DNA from: Streptomyces profundus
Lineage (GTDB): Bacteria; Actinomycetota; Actinomycetes; Streptomycetales; Streptomycetaceae
Length of the DNA stretch: 64,000 nt
Direction of reading: 5' to 3'
NCBI RefSeq assembly: GCF_020740535.1
Contig: NZ_CP082362.1
Coordinates: 4,896,501-4,960,500, forward strand
Under the pieces are notes generated by a model, which had not been told where the DNA came from, did not search any database, and saw only the letters and a program-made list of their open reading frames with translations. A program made the position numbers and the translations under genes. Within the stretch, counting starts at the first letter, position 1. Each line of letters opens with the position of its first letter. Below are positions 51,842 through 60,707 of the stretch, piece after piece.

Positions 51842-54622
51842 GTGGTCGCGAAGCCCGAAGAGATGATTCCGGAGGAACTCCGGCGGCGGATGCGGTTCCT
51901 GCCGGAGGCCACCGAGGCCGAGCGCGTGGAGTTCTTCGACGCGGTCGGCGAGTTCCTGGCGGCGGAGGCGGGAAGAGCCGACAAGCTCGACAAGTTCCCG
52001 CCGGTGGCCCGGATCAAGTGGCATCTGGCCAAGGCGCGCCGCGCCGACGAGCTGCTGGCGGTGCTGAGCTTCGAGCGGGAGAACCCGGCCGCGTTCCCGG
52101 TGCGCGGCCGGCTGCGGCCCGCCGTGGCGATCCCCGGCGTGGACACGGCGGCGCTGCCCTCCTCGGTGCCCCGGCTGCGGCTGCGCGAGATGCCGGTGCG
52201 CGCCAAGGCCACCGACGTGCTGTGGCGGGACGGCCGGCTGGTGCTGCGCGGCTTCGGCTATGTGGTCAACCTGCCGGACGGATCGCACACCCCGCTGCCC
52301 CGGCTGGCCTGGCTGCGGGCTAAGGGTGGGCGTCGGATCACGGTGAAGTTCCGCGCCGAGGAGGCGACTCGGGCCACGCGGGACTCCAAACAGGCCCTGC
52401 ACAACTACGACGACGCCGGCTTCGAGCTGGTCATCGACCCCAACAAGCTGAAGTCCAGGGGCCGTTGGCGCGCCGGCACCTGGGGCCTCACGCTGGCGCT
52501 GCCCCGCCCGGGCGGCTATGTGCCCGGCCATGTGGACCGCGTCGACGTCGGCTCGGCCGGCCACTCCCAGTCCCGCGACCTGGGCGACGGCGCGCGCCTC
52601 GTGGCCAGCTTCGTCGAGGGCCGCTTCCAGGTGCGGATCGAGCTGCCCGAGGCGGAGATCACCGACCAGCGGATCGTGGACGGCTACGCCCTGCGCTTCG
52701 GCCTGCGCTCGCCGGCCACCGGCAAGCTGCCGACCAAGCTGCGCGTGGTGCGCAAGGACGGCAAGACGCCCGCGAGCTACCCGCTGGTGCGGGCCGAGGG
52801 CGACGACCGCTGGAGCAGGTTCACGGCGGACATCCCGCTGGCCGACCTCTCGGTGGCCGACGAACCGGGCGAGAAGACCATCGACTTCGTCACCCACATC
52901 GACTTCGCCGACGGCACCGACCGCCGCGCCACCGTGTGCGAGGGGTTCGCGCCCGGCCGCTACACCCGCCCCGGGGGCCGCGAGGTCGCCGTGACCACGG
53001 ACGGCCCCGGGCTGCTCAAGCTGCACGACCGCGCCCGGCAGGCGGTGGTCGACTCGATGCGCTGGAGCGGCGGCGCGCTGATAGTCGAGGGCGAGTACGA
53101 GGGCCCGGGACACAGCAAGCGCCTGGTGCTGCGGCACGGCGAGCGCTTCGAGGAGCACATCCTCCCGCTGGAGTGGTCGGACGGCCGCTTCGAGGCGCGG
53201 ATCACGCCCGACAAGGTGACCACCTACGACGCGGTGCTGCCGCTGCGCGCCGGCCGCTGGTACCTCTGGCTGCGCGACAGGTCGGCCTGGGGCAACGACG
53301 CCGACATCCCGGTCAAGCTGCGCGCCGACCTGATCGACGGCACCCTGCCGCTGCGCAAGCGGGTCGCGGGCCGCACCTACACCGTCAACCGCCGTTACTT
53401 CGACCGGCTGTTCCTCGGCTCAGGGCCGGTGCTCGCCGCCGAGGAGCGCGGCGCCTACCGGCAGCGGCAGCTGCGGCAGGTGCTCACCCCGCGGTTCAAG
53501 CGGGAGCCGCTGCGCGAGGCGGTCTTCTACAACAGCTTCGGCGGCAAGCAGTTCTCCGACTCGCCCCGGGCGATCCACGAGGAGCTGGTCCGCCGGGGCG
53601 TCGAGGTCGAACACCTCTGGTCGGTCGCCGACGAACAGGTCGCGCTGCCCCCCGGCGTGCGCCCCATCGAATGGCACAGCACCGAGTGGTACGAGGCGCT
53701 GGCCCGCAGCCGCTACGTGGTGACCAACGTCGGCCTCGGCGACTGGTACGAGCGGCGCGAGGGGCAGTGCGTCGTGCAGACCTGGCACGGCACGCCGCTG
53801 AAGAAGATCGGCGCCGACCTGCTGGGCACCCCCAAGGCCAACCTCGCCTATATCGCCAGCCTGCCGCACCGCTTCCGGCAGTTCGACATCGTGGTCTCGC
53901 CCAACTCCTTCACCACCCCGATCATGCGGAACGCGTTCCGCTGCGAGGGCGAGGTCCTGGAGGCCGGCTATCCGCGCAACGACATCTTCCACCGGCCCGA
54001 CCGGGAGAAGATCGCCCAGCGGGTGCGCGCCACGCTGGGCATCCCGGAGGGCAAGAAGGTCGTCCTCTACGCCCCGACCTGGCGGGACGACCAGCGGCAC
54101 ACCGCCTCCAAGTTCAAACTGGACCTCCAGGTCGACCTGACGGCGGCCAGGGAGGCGCTCAGCGACGACCACGTCTTCCTGTTCCGCAAGCACCCCAAGA
54201 TCCTGGACGCCATCCCGGGCGCCGGGCAGGGCTTCGTCTACGACGTCTCCGCGTACCCGGACATCGCCGAGCTGTATCTGATCACGGACGTCCTGATCAC
54301 CGACTACTCCTCGGTGCTCTTCGACTTCGCGCACTCGGGCCGGCCGATGCTGTTCTTCACCTACGACCTGGAGCACTACCGGGACACCCTGCGCGGCTTC
54401 TACTTCGACTTCACCGAGAAGGCGCCCGGGCCGCTGATCAAGACCTCGCCCGAACTGGTCGCGGCCATCCGCGACAGCGCGTCGGTGCGGCGCGAGTACG
54501 CGGCGAAGTACGAGCGGTTCGTCAAGGAGTTCTGCGAACCGTCCGACGGCCTCGCCACCAGCCGGGTGGTCGACCGGATGCTGGAGATCGCCGAACAACA
54601 CGCGGCCGGCGACGGCCGTTAG
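51842..54622 (+). CDS. Large TagF-like CDP-polyol phosphotransferase
   Basis: 926 residues from GTG 51842. The N-terminal half (1-500) is a beta-rich region with repeated modules (e.g. VLWRDGRLVLRGFGYVVNL; DSMRWSGGALIVEGEYEG) as in actinobacterial teichoic-acid polymerases. The C-terminal half (about 520-920) is the transferase with VVQTWHGTPLKKIGADLLG, VVLYAPTWRDDQ, VFLFRKHPKIL and DVLITDYSSVLFDF. The conserved His and the DYSS motif are intact. Works with the preceding genes in wall polymer assembly; peripheral membrane protein. Confidence 0.92.
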   Translation: MVAKPEEMIPEELRRRMRFLPEATEAERVEFFDAVGEFLAAEAGRADKLDKFPPVARIKWHLAKARRADELLAVLSFERENPAAFPVRGRLRPAVAIPGVDTAALPSSVPRLRLREMPVRAKATDVLWRDGRLVLRGFGYVVNLPDGSHTPLPRLAWLRAKGGRRITVKFRAEEATRATRDSKQALHNYDDAGFELVIDPNKLKSRGRWRAGTWGLTLALPRPGGYVPGHVDRVDVGSAGHSQSRDLGDGARLVASFVEGRFQVRIELPEAEITDQRIVDGYALRFGLRSPATGKLPTKLRVVRKDGKTPASYPLVRAEGDDRWSRFTADIPLADLSVADEPGEKTIDFVTHIDFADGTDRRATVCEGFAPGRYTRPGGREVAVTTDGPGLLKLHDRARQAVVDSMRWSGGALIVEGEYEGPGHSKRLVLRHGERFEEHILPLEWSDGRFEARITPDKVTTYDAVLPLRAGRWYLWLRDRSAWGNDADIPVKLRADLIDGTLPLRKRVAGRTYTVNRRYFDRLFLGSGPVLAAEERGAYRQRQLRQVLTPRFKREPLREAVFYNSFGGKQFSDSPRAIHEELVRRGVEVEHLWSVADEQVALPPGVRPIEWHSTEWYEALARSRYVVTNVGLGDWYERREGQCVVQTWHGTPLKKIGADLLGTPKANLAYIASLPHRFRQFDIVVSPNSFTTPIMRNAFRCEGEVLEAGYPRNDIFHRPDREKIAQRVRATLGIPEGKKVVLYAPTWRDDQRHTASKFKLDLQVDLTAAREALSDDHVFLFRKHPKILDAIPGAGQGFVYDVSAYPDIAELYLITDVLITDYSSVLFDFAHSGRPMLFFTYDLEHYRDTLRGFYFDFTEKAPGPLIKTSPELVAAIRDSASVRREYAAKYERFVKEFCEPSDGLATSRVVDRMLEIAEQHAAGDGR

Positions 54623-54658
54623 GCGACCGCCGCCGGACCACCGGCGACTTTCCGGAGG

Positions 54659-55810
54659 CTAGGAGCGGGGCGCCGCCGTGTCGGCGTCCCGCGCCGCCGT
54701 CTCCTGCGGGCTCGGCGCCGTGGGCTTCTTCGGCCCGGTGAGCGCCTCCCGCTTGAAGAACCACTTCATCTGCGGCTCGACCAGCGGCCTGAGCAGCCGC
54801 TGCACCGGCGGGGCGCAGAGCAGCGAGATGCCCACGGCCGCGACCACCGTGGTGATCAGCAGCCCGGTCCAGATGTTCTGCATCGGCTCGGGGTCGTACC
54901 AGCCCCATTCGACGGAGCCACGGATCAGGAACCCGTGCAGCAGATAGCCGTAGAGGGTGCCGGCGCCCAACGCGGTGAACCACGCGTGGCGGCCGGGCAC
55001 CAGCGCCAGGAAGCAGGCCGTCAGCAGGACGGCGCAGCCGAAGAGCGCCAGGGTCATCAGCACGCCCGCCCACCACGGCTCGCCCAACTCCTGGGCGCTG
55101 CCCCGGTGGTAGAACCACGCGTACTCCATGCGCGGCTCCGCCCAGTAGGCGATCACCGCCGCGACGGCGAGGATCGGCAACGCCAGCAGGCGCGCCGAGC
55201 GGCGCCGCACCAGCTGGAAGTGCTCGGGGCGCAGCGTCATGCCCAGCACGAAGTACGGGAGGAACTGCACCACCCGCTGAAGCTGTAGGTCGCTGCCCAT
55301 GGTGGGGGACGCGGTGGCCACGGCGGCCAGCAGCAGCGCCAGCGGTACCGGCCAGCGGACGGCCTTCCACAGCGGCACGGTCAGCCGCCAGATGAACAGC
55401 GCCACCAGGAACCACAGCAGCCAGCGCGGCTCGAAGAGCGGCAGGTAGTTGTTGTCGTTCTCGTCCAGGCGGCGCAGGAAGTAGGTGTAGGCGACCTGGA
55501 AGACCACATACGGCACCAGGACCCCGGTGACCAGCCGCCTGACCCGGTCGGGCCGGCCGTCGAAGTTCCGTGAGAAGTAGCCGGCTATCAGAATGAAGGC
55601 CGGCATGTGGAAGGCGTAGACAAACATGTAGAGCGAGGTGACCACCCGGGAGTCCGCGCGCAGCGGCTCCCAGGCGTGGCCGACCGCGACCAGGACGATG
55701 GCCAGGTACTTGGCGTTGTCGAAGAACGCGTCACGCTGCTTGGGCCGGGCGCCCTGCTGGGGCAGCTGCGGTGACCTGGGGCGTTCCGTGGACGGCGGCG
55801 AGCCCGTCAT
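54659..55810 (-). CDS. Membrane acyltransferase (acyltransferase-3 family)
   Basis: 383 residues with about ten membrane helices. Starts RDAFFDNAKYLAIVLVAVGHAWEPL, where the His of VAVGHAW is the conserved family His, followed by FHMPAFILIAGYFSRNF. Such proteins O-acetylate glycans or wall polymers; next to teichoic-acid genes, decoration of that polymer is likely. ATG 55810 has AGGAGCC upstream. Convergent with the TagF-like gene. Confidence 0.88.
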   Translation of the reverse strand: MTGSPPSTERPRSPQLPQQGARPKQRDAFFDNAKYLAIVLVAVGHAWEPLRADSRVVTSLYMFVYAFHMPAFILIAGYFSRNFDGRPDRVRRLVTGVLVPYVVFQVAYTYFLRRLDENDNNYLPLFEPRWLLWFLVALFIWRLTVPLWKAVRWPVPLALLLAAVATASPTMGSDLQLQRVVQFLPYFVLGMTLRPEHFQLVRRRSARLLALPILAVAAVIAYWAEPRMEYAWFYHRGSAQELGEPWWAGVLMTLALFGCAVLLTACFLALVPGRHAWFTALGAGTLYGYLLHGFLIRGSVEWGWYDPEPMQNIWTGLLITTVVAAVGISLLCAPPVQRLLRPLVEPQMKWFFKREALTGPKKPTAPSPQETAARDADTAAPRS

Positions 55811-55920
55811 GACGGCTCCTGCGTGGGGGAAGAGGAACAGCTCATCACCCTGCACCCTAATGGCAGGCAGCCGCCAGGTGACCCGCGGGCGTCCGAGCGG
55901 TGACGCGCCACACTGACCCC

Positions 55921-56577
55921 ATGAGTGAGAAGACCCCACGACGGCAGACGGTCGCCACGCCGGGCGGCGACGCCCGCGTCCACTGGTACGAGGCGGACGC
56001 GCCGCGCGCCGTGCTGGCCCTGGGCCATGGCGCGGGCGGCGGCGTCGAGGCGCGGGACCTGGCGGCGCTGGCCGCGACGTTGCCGGCGCACGGCTGGACG
56101 GTGGCGCTGGTGGAGTCCCCCTGGCGGGTCGCCGGCAAGAAGGTGGCGCCGGCGCCGCGCACCCTGGACGCGGGCTGGCGCGCGGTGAGCCCGGCGCTGG
56201 CCGCGCCCGGCCTCCCCCTGGTCGTCGGTGGACGCAGCGCCGGCGCCCGCGTCGCCTGCCGCACGGCGGCCGAGACGGACGCGGTCGCGGTGCTCGCCCT
56301 GGCCTTCCCCCTCCACCCGCCGGGCCGCCCCGAGAAGTCCCGGGCAGACGAACTCCCCCTGGGCAAACTGCCGTTGCTCGTCGTCCAAGGCGGGAACGAC
56401 CCCTTCGGCCGGCCCGCGGAGTTCCCCACCGACGCCACGGTGGTCGAGATCCCCGAAGCGGACCACTCCTTCACGGTCCCCAAACGCGCCGAACTGCCCC
56501 AGGAGACGGCGCTGCGCCTCCTGACGGACGCCGTCGCGGAGTGGATCCCGGGGGCGGTCTCGCCCGCCCACGGCTGA
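55921..56577 (+). CDS. Alpha/beta-hydrolase family protein
   Basis: 218 residues with an alpha/beta-hydrolase core of the dienelactone-hydrolase/KANL3-Tex30 type: ALGHGAGGGVEARDLAALAATL, nucleophile Ser in VVGGRSAGARVACR (GxSxG), LLVVQGGNDPFG with the Asp, and ADHSFTVP with the His. The catalytic triad appears complete. ATG 55921, no strong ribosome-binding site. Divergent from the acyltransferase; substrate unknown. Confidence 0.88.
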   Translation: MSEKTPRRQTVATPGGDARVHWYEADAPRAVLALGHGAGGGVEARDLAALAATLPAHGWTVALVESPWRVAGKKVAPAPRTLDAGWRAVSPALAAPGLPLVVGGRSAGARVACRTAAETDAVAVLALAFPLHPPGRPEKSRADELPLGKLPLLVVQGGNDPFGRPAEFPTDATVVEIPEADHSFTVPKRAELPQETALRLLTDAVAEWIPGAVSPAHG

Positions 56578-56637
56578 GGCCACGAACGCCCCTGCCGGCG
56601 ATGGCGGGGGCGTCCGCCGGTGGGATGCCGTCTGCGG

Positions 56638-56796
56638 TCAGCCGTCCTTCGCCGGGATGACGAAGCCTCGCGTCGGCCCCGAGTCTGTGTTCCCCTCGGT
56701 GAACTTGGCGGCCACGGATGCCAGCGCGTCGGCGGTCACGTCCCGGCGCGTGGCCGGATCGGCAGTGTCATACACACGCCATGGCCCTGCGGCGTC
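56638..56796 (-). pseudogene. C-terminal gene fragment abutting repeat A
   Basis: Reverse-strand frame ending at TGA 56638 with a protein-like sequence: AAGPWRVYDTADPATRRDVT, then ADALASVAAKFTEGNTDSGP and TRGFVIPAKDG. Codon bias is normal for the genome. Towards its N-terminus it runs directly into repeat A (from 56797) and no start is visible, so it looks like the tail of a gene cut by the repeat. Family not recognised. Confidence 0.55.
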
Positions 56797-57034
56797 GGTG
56801 GCGCGGCAGCGGTGGGCGGCTTACGTGGCGGGTGCGTGGCCGGGTTTCCGTGGTGTGCGGATGGCTGTCCGGGGGCTGGCTGGGAAGGGGAGGTCGCGGG
56901 GCTGGGTGGGTATCGCCGTCGGCGGGGTGGTTGGGTGGTTGGGGTGGGCGCCGGCTGGGCGCGGGGGCTCTTTGTGTTCTTGGGACGCCTTGCCGGTGGG
57001 GGTTCGGGTAGCGCGCACCCTGCTGCGCAGGGCC
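56797..57034 (+). repeat. Dispersed repeat, copy A
   Basis: Shares a long stretch with copy C at 63831 (close to 90% identical by eye) and, inverted, with copy B at 57145 (about 70% over 165 compared bases). Ends in GCGCGCACCCTGCTGCGCAGG. In one forward frame it reads RQRWAAYVAGAWPGFRGVRM and continues without a stop. Confidence 0.8.
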
Positions 57035-57144
57035 TCTCGCGGTGCCGCGCCGGTGCGCCTCTGCATGTTGCGCGAGGCCCGGGGTGGTGGTCGACGGCAG
57101 TTCGACGAAACGGCGCGGCTTTGAACGGGCGTGGCGCCGTAGGG

Positions 57145-57384
57145 GGCCCTGCGGAGCAGGGTGCGCGCCACGCGAGCCCCCGGCGGCCGATCGTCCCGAG
57201 GAGCAGGGGAGGTTCCCGCGCCCGGTTGGCGCCCGTCCCGGCCATCCGACGCCTCTGTCGACAGCGAAACCCCGCCCGCCCCGGGGCCTCCCCTTCGCAG
57301 CCAGCCCTTCTGCGGTCATTCGGACGATACGGAAACCCGGGCGGGCGGCTGTCACGTAGGCCGGGCGTCGTTGCCGCGACGACG
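57145..57384 (-). repeat. Dispersed repeat, copy B (inverted)
   Basis: Reverse-complement relative of copy A; together they form an imperfect inverted repeat with a 110-bp centre. Aligned in frame without gaps over 55 codons, and many differences fall at third codon positions. Read on the minus strand: RQRRPAYVTAARPGFRIVRM and onward. Confidence 0.75.
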
Positions 57385-57703
57385 GCGTACGTTCCCCATG
57401 ACCAGACGTGTCAGACGACAACCGCCCTCGGCCGAGGTGGCGTTGGTGACGGCGGAACGGCCCACGCTGGAGGAGGCGTGGGCCGGGTTCGGTGGCGGGG
57501 TTCAGTGCTTGAGGTGGTCGACGTAGGGCGAGTGCGGGGCGCCCCCGTGCGAATGGGGCACTCGGCCTTGGACGGGGTGACAAGGTCCCGCGTCGGTCCC
57601 GATCCGCTCAGCCGTGGGCACCGATTGTGATCAAGATGGCTACGGATTGCGGCACGCCATACCTACCCGCAGTATTCGGTGGTCTGGCGGTGGCGCGGTC
57701 CGG
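57385..57703. other. Intergenic region, no convincing gene
   Basis: Between repeat B and the GNAT gene. An ATG at 57398 opens a 42-codon frame (MTRRVRRQPPSAEVALVTAE...) without a recognisable family or ribosome-binding site; otherwise nothing seen. Confidence 0.35.
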
Positions 57704-58267
57704 TCACGCTCGTACGACGGACGGGCCAGCGTGGTCGCTGGCGAGCGCGTCCATGATGACCTCGTCGCAGACCTTGCCGAGCCAGTATCCGGCCTCGCGG
57801 AGGGATCCCACCGTACGGAAGCCGGCCTTCTCGTAGGCGCGGATGCCGGCCGCGTTGGGCGCGAGGACCTTGAGCCAGACCATACGTAGGTTGGTGATGT
57901 GGAAGGCGTAGTCGAGGGTGAGTCGGGTTGCAGCGGTGCCCAGCCCCTTGTTGCGGGCTTGGGGGGCGATCAGGATGACGTATTCGGCGGTCCGCACCGA
58001 GTGATCGGGCAGCAGCGTCGCCACACCAGCAGGCTCCGGGGCCTCCCCGGTCAGGTCCCAGATGGTGAAGCGGATGTTGTCTCCGCGCAGTTGATGGCCC
58101 ATACCCTCGGTGCGGGCTTCGAGTGATTCCGGCTCCTGGCGGCCGTAGCCGACGAGGACGGCCGGGTCTTGCTCCCAGGTCCAGTATGTCTCGACCAACT
58201 CGGCCTGGTAGGGGCCCAGGGCACAGATGTCGTCCTTGATCCACAGGATCGGCTCAGGGGTGGTGAT
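57704..58267 (-). CDS. GNAT-family N-acetyltransferase, possible AUC start
   Basis: About 187 residues: EPILWIKDDICALGPYQAELVETYWTWEQDP, acetyl-CoA loop APQARNKGLGTAATRLTLDY, and NAAGIRAYEKAGFRTVGSLREAGYW. The frame has no ATG, GTG or TTG near the domain start; the nearest ATG is at 58357, inside the upstream gene. An ATC at 58267 has GGAGG five bases upstream and overlaps the stop of that gene, so a rare AUC start with translational coupling is the best fit. Third gene of the dehydrogenase operon. Confidence 0.75.
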   Translation of the reverse strand: MTTPEPILWIKDDICALGPYQAELVETYWTWEQDPAVLVGYGRQEPESLEARTEGMGHQLRGDNIRFTIWDLTGEAPEPAGVATLLPDHSVRTAEYVILIAPQARNKGLGTAATRLTLDYAFHITNLRMVWLKVLAPNAAGIRAYEKAGFRTVGSLREAGYWLGKVCDEVIMDALASDHAGPSVVRA

Positions 58268-58574
58268 GGTCGCCTCCGATGGTGAGTGCGGGCGTGTAGT
58301 CGAGTGTCGAGAGTGGTTCGGCGACAGGCGTGCCGTCTGCGGTCTCGATCCAGGCATGAGAGGGACGCACCGACACCATCCATGCGCTTGAGCGCCACGG
58401 TCCGTCGCTGGACTGCTCAGCTCTCCCAGGTTCGTATAACGGACATGAGGCCACGTCACTCATGAGGCCGGCAAACCGGGTCGATGCCAAGCGTGCAATG
58501 ACCTTGGGACGAGGGCCCTCAGAAAACTGAGGGGTGAACCGGAACAGGCGCCCGGGGTTCAACAGGGCGCTCAC
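58254..58574 (-). CDS. Small hypothetical protein coupled to dehydrogenase gene
   Basis: 106 residues from GTG 58574, which overlaps the dehydrogenase stop (GTGA). Ends ...LTIGGDHHHP at 58254, overlapping the GNAT start region. Contains GPWRSSAWMVSVRPSHAWIE and a DGTPVAEPLSTLDYTPAL segment. No family recognised. Position and overlaps on both sides make it a credible gene. Confidence 0.6.
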   Translation of the reverse strand: MSALLNPGRLFRFTPQFSEGPRPKVIARLASTRFAGLMSDVASCPLYEPGRAEQSSDGPWRSSAWMVSVRPSHAWIETADGTPVAEPLSTLDYTPALTIGGDHHHP

Positions 58575-59827
58575 AGAACTTCGACGTTCCCGCCGGAAAG
58601 CCGGTTCCGGCAGTCGAGCACATACGACGCGTGCTCAAGGATCGACTCATAGTCGAATTCCGTATGATCCGTCAGCAGGAGTACGGCGTCGGATGCCGCG
58701 ATTTCCTCAGCGGTCGCTTCTACGCGGACCAGGCGTGCATCGGGGTGGATGTCGTCTGCGACGTGCGGGTCCGCGCCACGCACGTCGGCACCGAGGTTGA
58801 GCAGAAGCTCAGCGACACGCACCGACGGCGACTCACGGGCGTCGGCGGTGTCGGCCTTGTAGGCCAGACCGAGGAGCAGGACACGAGATCCACTGACGAC
58901 CATGCGACGCGTGTTGAACGCTTCCATGAGCCGTCGGACGACGTAGTCGGGCATGTGGCTGTTCACATCGTTGGCCAGGTCCACAAACCGGAACGGGACC
59001 CCGACCGTGCGTTCCACCTTCCACGACAGAAATGATGGGTCGATCGGCAGGCAATGCCCGCCGACTCCAGGACCGGGATTGAATCTCATGAACCCGAAGG
59101 GCTTGGACGCGGCGGCGTCGATCGCCTCCCAGACGTTCACTCCGAGCGACTTGGCGAGCATCGCCATCTCGTTGATCAGCGCGATGTTGACGTGCCGGAA
59201 GGTGTTCTCCAGAAGCTTGGTCAACTCGGCGGTGCGTGGGGACGAGACGGGGATGGTGCGCTCGACGATCCGGTCGTAGAACGTGTTGACGGCCTCCAGA
59301 GAAGCAGCGTCGAGGCCGGAGACGACTTTCGGGGTGTTCTCAAGGCGCCAGCGCGCGTTGCCCGGGTCGATCCGCTCAGGGCTGTAGCCAAGGTGGAAGT
59401 CCGTACCAGCGATAAGGCCGGACGCCTTCTCCAAGATCGGTAACAGCAGCTCCTCGGTTGTACCGGGATAGGTCGTGGACTCCAGGACCACGGTCACGCC
59501 GGGGCGTAGGTGCGGGCCCACCGTATGGGCACAGGACTCGATATGGGTCAGGTCGGGCACGCCGTCTCGCAGCGGGGTCGGTACGGTGATCACCGCGATG
59601 TCGAACCCGGCCAGCGCCGTGGCGTCGGCGGTCACGGAGTAGGCCCCGGAGTCCAGCGCCGCGCGGAGCCGTGCGGACGCCACGTCCTCCACGTGCGACT
59701 GGCCGGTGGTGATCTGCTGAACGCGCCGCCGGTCCACGTCGTAGCCGATGACATGGTGGCCCACCTCTGCGGCGCGCATGGCCAGTGGCAGCCCTACGTA
59801 GCCCTGACCAGCGATAACAACCTGCAT
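58571..59827 (-). CDS. Nucleotide-sugar (UDP-ManNAc/UDP-glucose type) dehydrogenase
   Basis: 418 residues of the UDP-sugar 6-dehydrogenase family: NAD-binding GQGYVGLPLA (7-16), TVPTPL, STTYPGTTEELL, FNPGPGVGGHCLPIDP with catalytic Cys259, and the C-terminal GLAYKADTADARESPS. Oxidises a UDP-hexose or UDP-N-acetylhexosamine to the uronate, giving precursors for glycans. WecC-like by motif, but the sugar is unproven. ATG 59827 has GGAGGGG upstream. Divergent from the GT2 gene (67-bp gap), suggesting one glycan pathway. Confidence 0.92.
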   Translation of the reverse strand: MQVVIAGQGYVGLPLAMRAAEVGHHVIGYDVDRRRVQQITTGQSHVEDVASARLRAALDSGAYSVTADATALAGFDIAVITVPTPLRDGVPDLTHIESCAHTVGPHLRPGVTVVLESTTYPGTTEELLLPILEKASGLIAGTDFHLGYSPERIDPGNARWRLENTPKVVSGLDAASLEAVNTFYDRIVERTIPVSSPRTAELTKLLENTFRHVNIALINEMAMLAKSLGVNVWEAIDAAASKPFGFMRFNPGPGVGGHCLPIDPSFLSWKVERTVGVPFRFVDLANDVNSHMPDYVVRRLMEAFNTRRMVVSGSRVLLLGLAYKADTADARESPSVRVAELLLNLGADVRGADPHVADDIHPDARLVRVEATAEEIAASDAVLLLTDHTEFDYESILEHASYVLDCRNRLSGGNVEVL

Positions 59828-59894
59828 GACAGCCCCTCCTGCAATTCCAGTGGTTGAATGGACCGTTGTCTCTGGTCTAGCGAGGAGAAGCGCT

Positions 59895-60668
59895 GTGCCC
59901 CTGGTGTCTGTCGTCATGCCCGTGTACAACTCGGCAGTCACTCTCGGCGCTTCGATCCGGTCGGTGCTCACGCAGACCCACAGCGATCTGGAGCTTCTGG
60001 TCACCGACGACAAGTCCTCCGATGACTCCATGGGCCTACTCACGGATTTGGCTCGGCAGGATGAACGTGTCCTACCGGACTCGGCACCCGAACGGGGCGG
60101 TGCGGGACGAGCACGGAACCTCGCTATCGCACGGGCCCGGGGGGACTACATCGCCTTTCTTGACAGTGACGACATGTGGCTCCCGAACAAGCTTGAGCGG
60201 CAAATCGACTTTGCTGCGACCGCCAGTACGCCGCTGACGTTCACCTCCTACTACAAGATGGACGCCGACTACGTTGGAGAGAGCACCGATTTCGTCCCGA
60301 ACGGCCGCGTGGTCCGGGCGCGGGAACACGTCGACTACCGTGCGATGCTGATTCAAGATCACATCGGTGCTCTTACCGCTATGTACGACCGCACAGTCCT
60401 CGGCACGAGGCTGATGCCGGAGATGCATAAGCGACAGGATTACGCTCTATGGCTGTCCATCATGCGTGACGGCATTGACGCCCGGGGTCTTCCCGAGCCG
60501 CTGGCGGTCTACAGAGCCCACCGCGCGGGATCGCTGTCGTCCAACAAGCTGTCGCTCATCCCATACAACTGGTCGTTGTACCGCGAACACGAACGACTGT
60601 CGGTGCCCCGGTCAACACGTGCGCTGGCCGGAGCAGTCTGGCACTCGCTGCGTAAGACACGGATCTAG
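59895..60668 (+). CDS. Glycosyltransferase family 2
   Basis: 257 residues of GT-A fold: VSVVMPVYNSAVTLGASIRSVL start, VTDDKSSDDS, GGAGRARNLAIARARGDYIAFLDSDDMW (DxD = DSDD) and HKRQDYALWLSIM near the acceptor site. Resembles TuaG-like wall-glycan transferases. GTG 59895 is preceded by AGGAG. Partner of the divergent sugar dehydrogenase. Confidence 0.9.
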   Translation: MPLVSVVMPVYNSAVTLGASIRSVLTQTHSDLELLVTDDKSSDDSMGLLTDLARQDERVLPDSAPERGGAGRARNLAIARARGDYIAFLDSDDMWLPNKLERQIDFAATASTPLTFTSYYKMDADYVGESTDFVPNGRVVRAREHVDYRAMLIQDHIGALTAMYDRTVLGTRLMPEMHKRQDYALWLSIMRDGIDARGLPEPLAVYRAHRAGSLSSNKLSLIPYNWSLYREHERLSVPRSTRALAGAVWHSLRKTRI

Positions 60669-60707
60669 GACTGTCAGCGAGACTCGGCAGCCGTTCATGT
60701 TCGCCGT

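Noticed and set aside
57398..57526. 42-codon frame after repeat B
   Set aside because: Too short, no ribosome-binding site or family; may be a remnant but cannot be supported.
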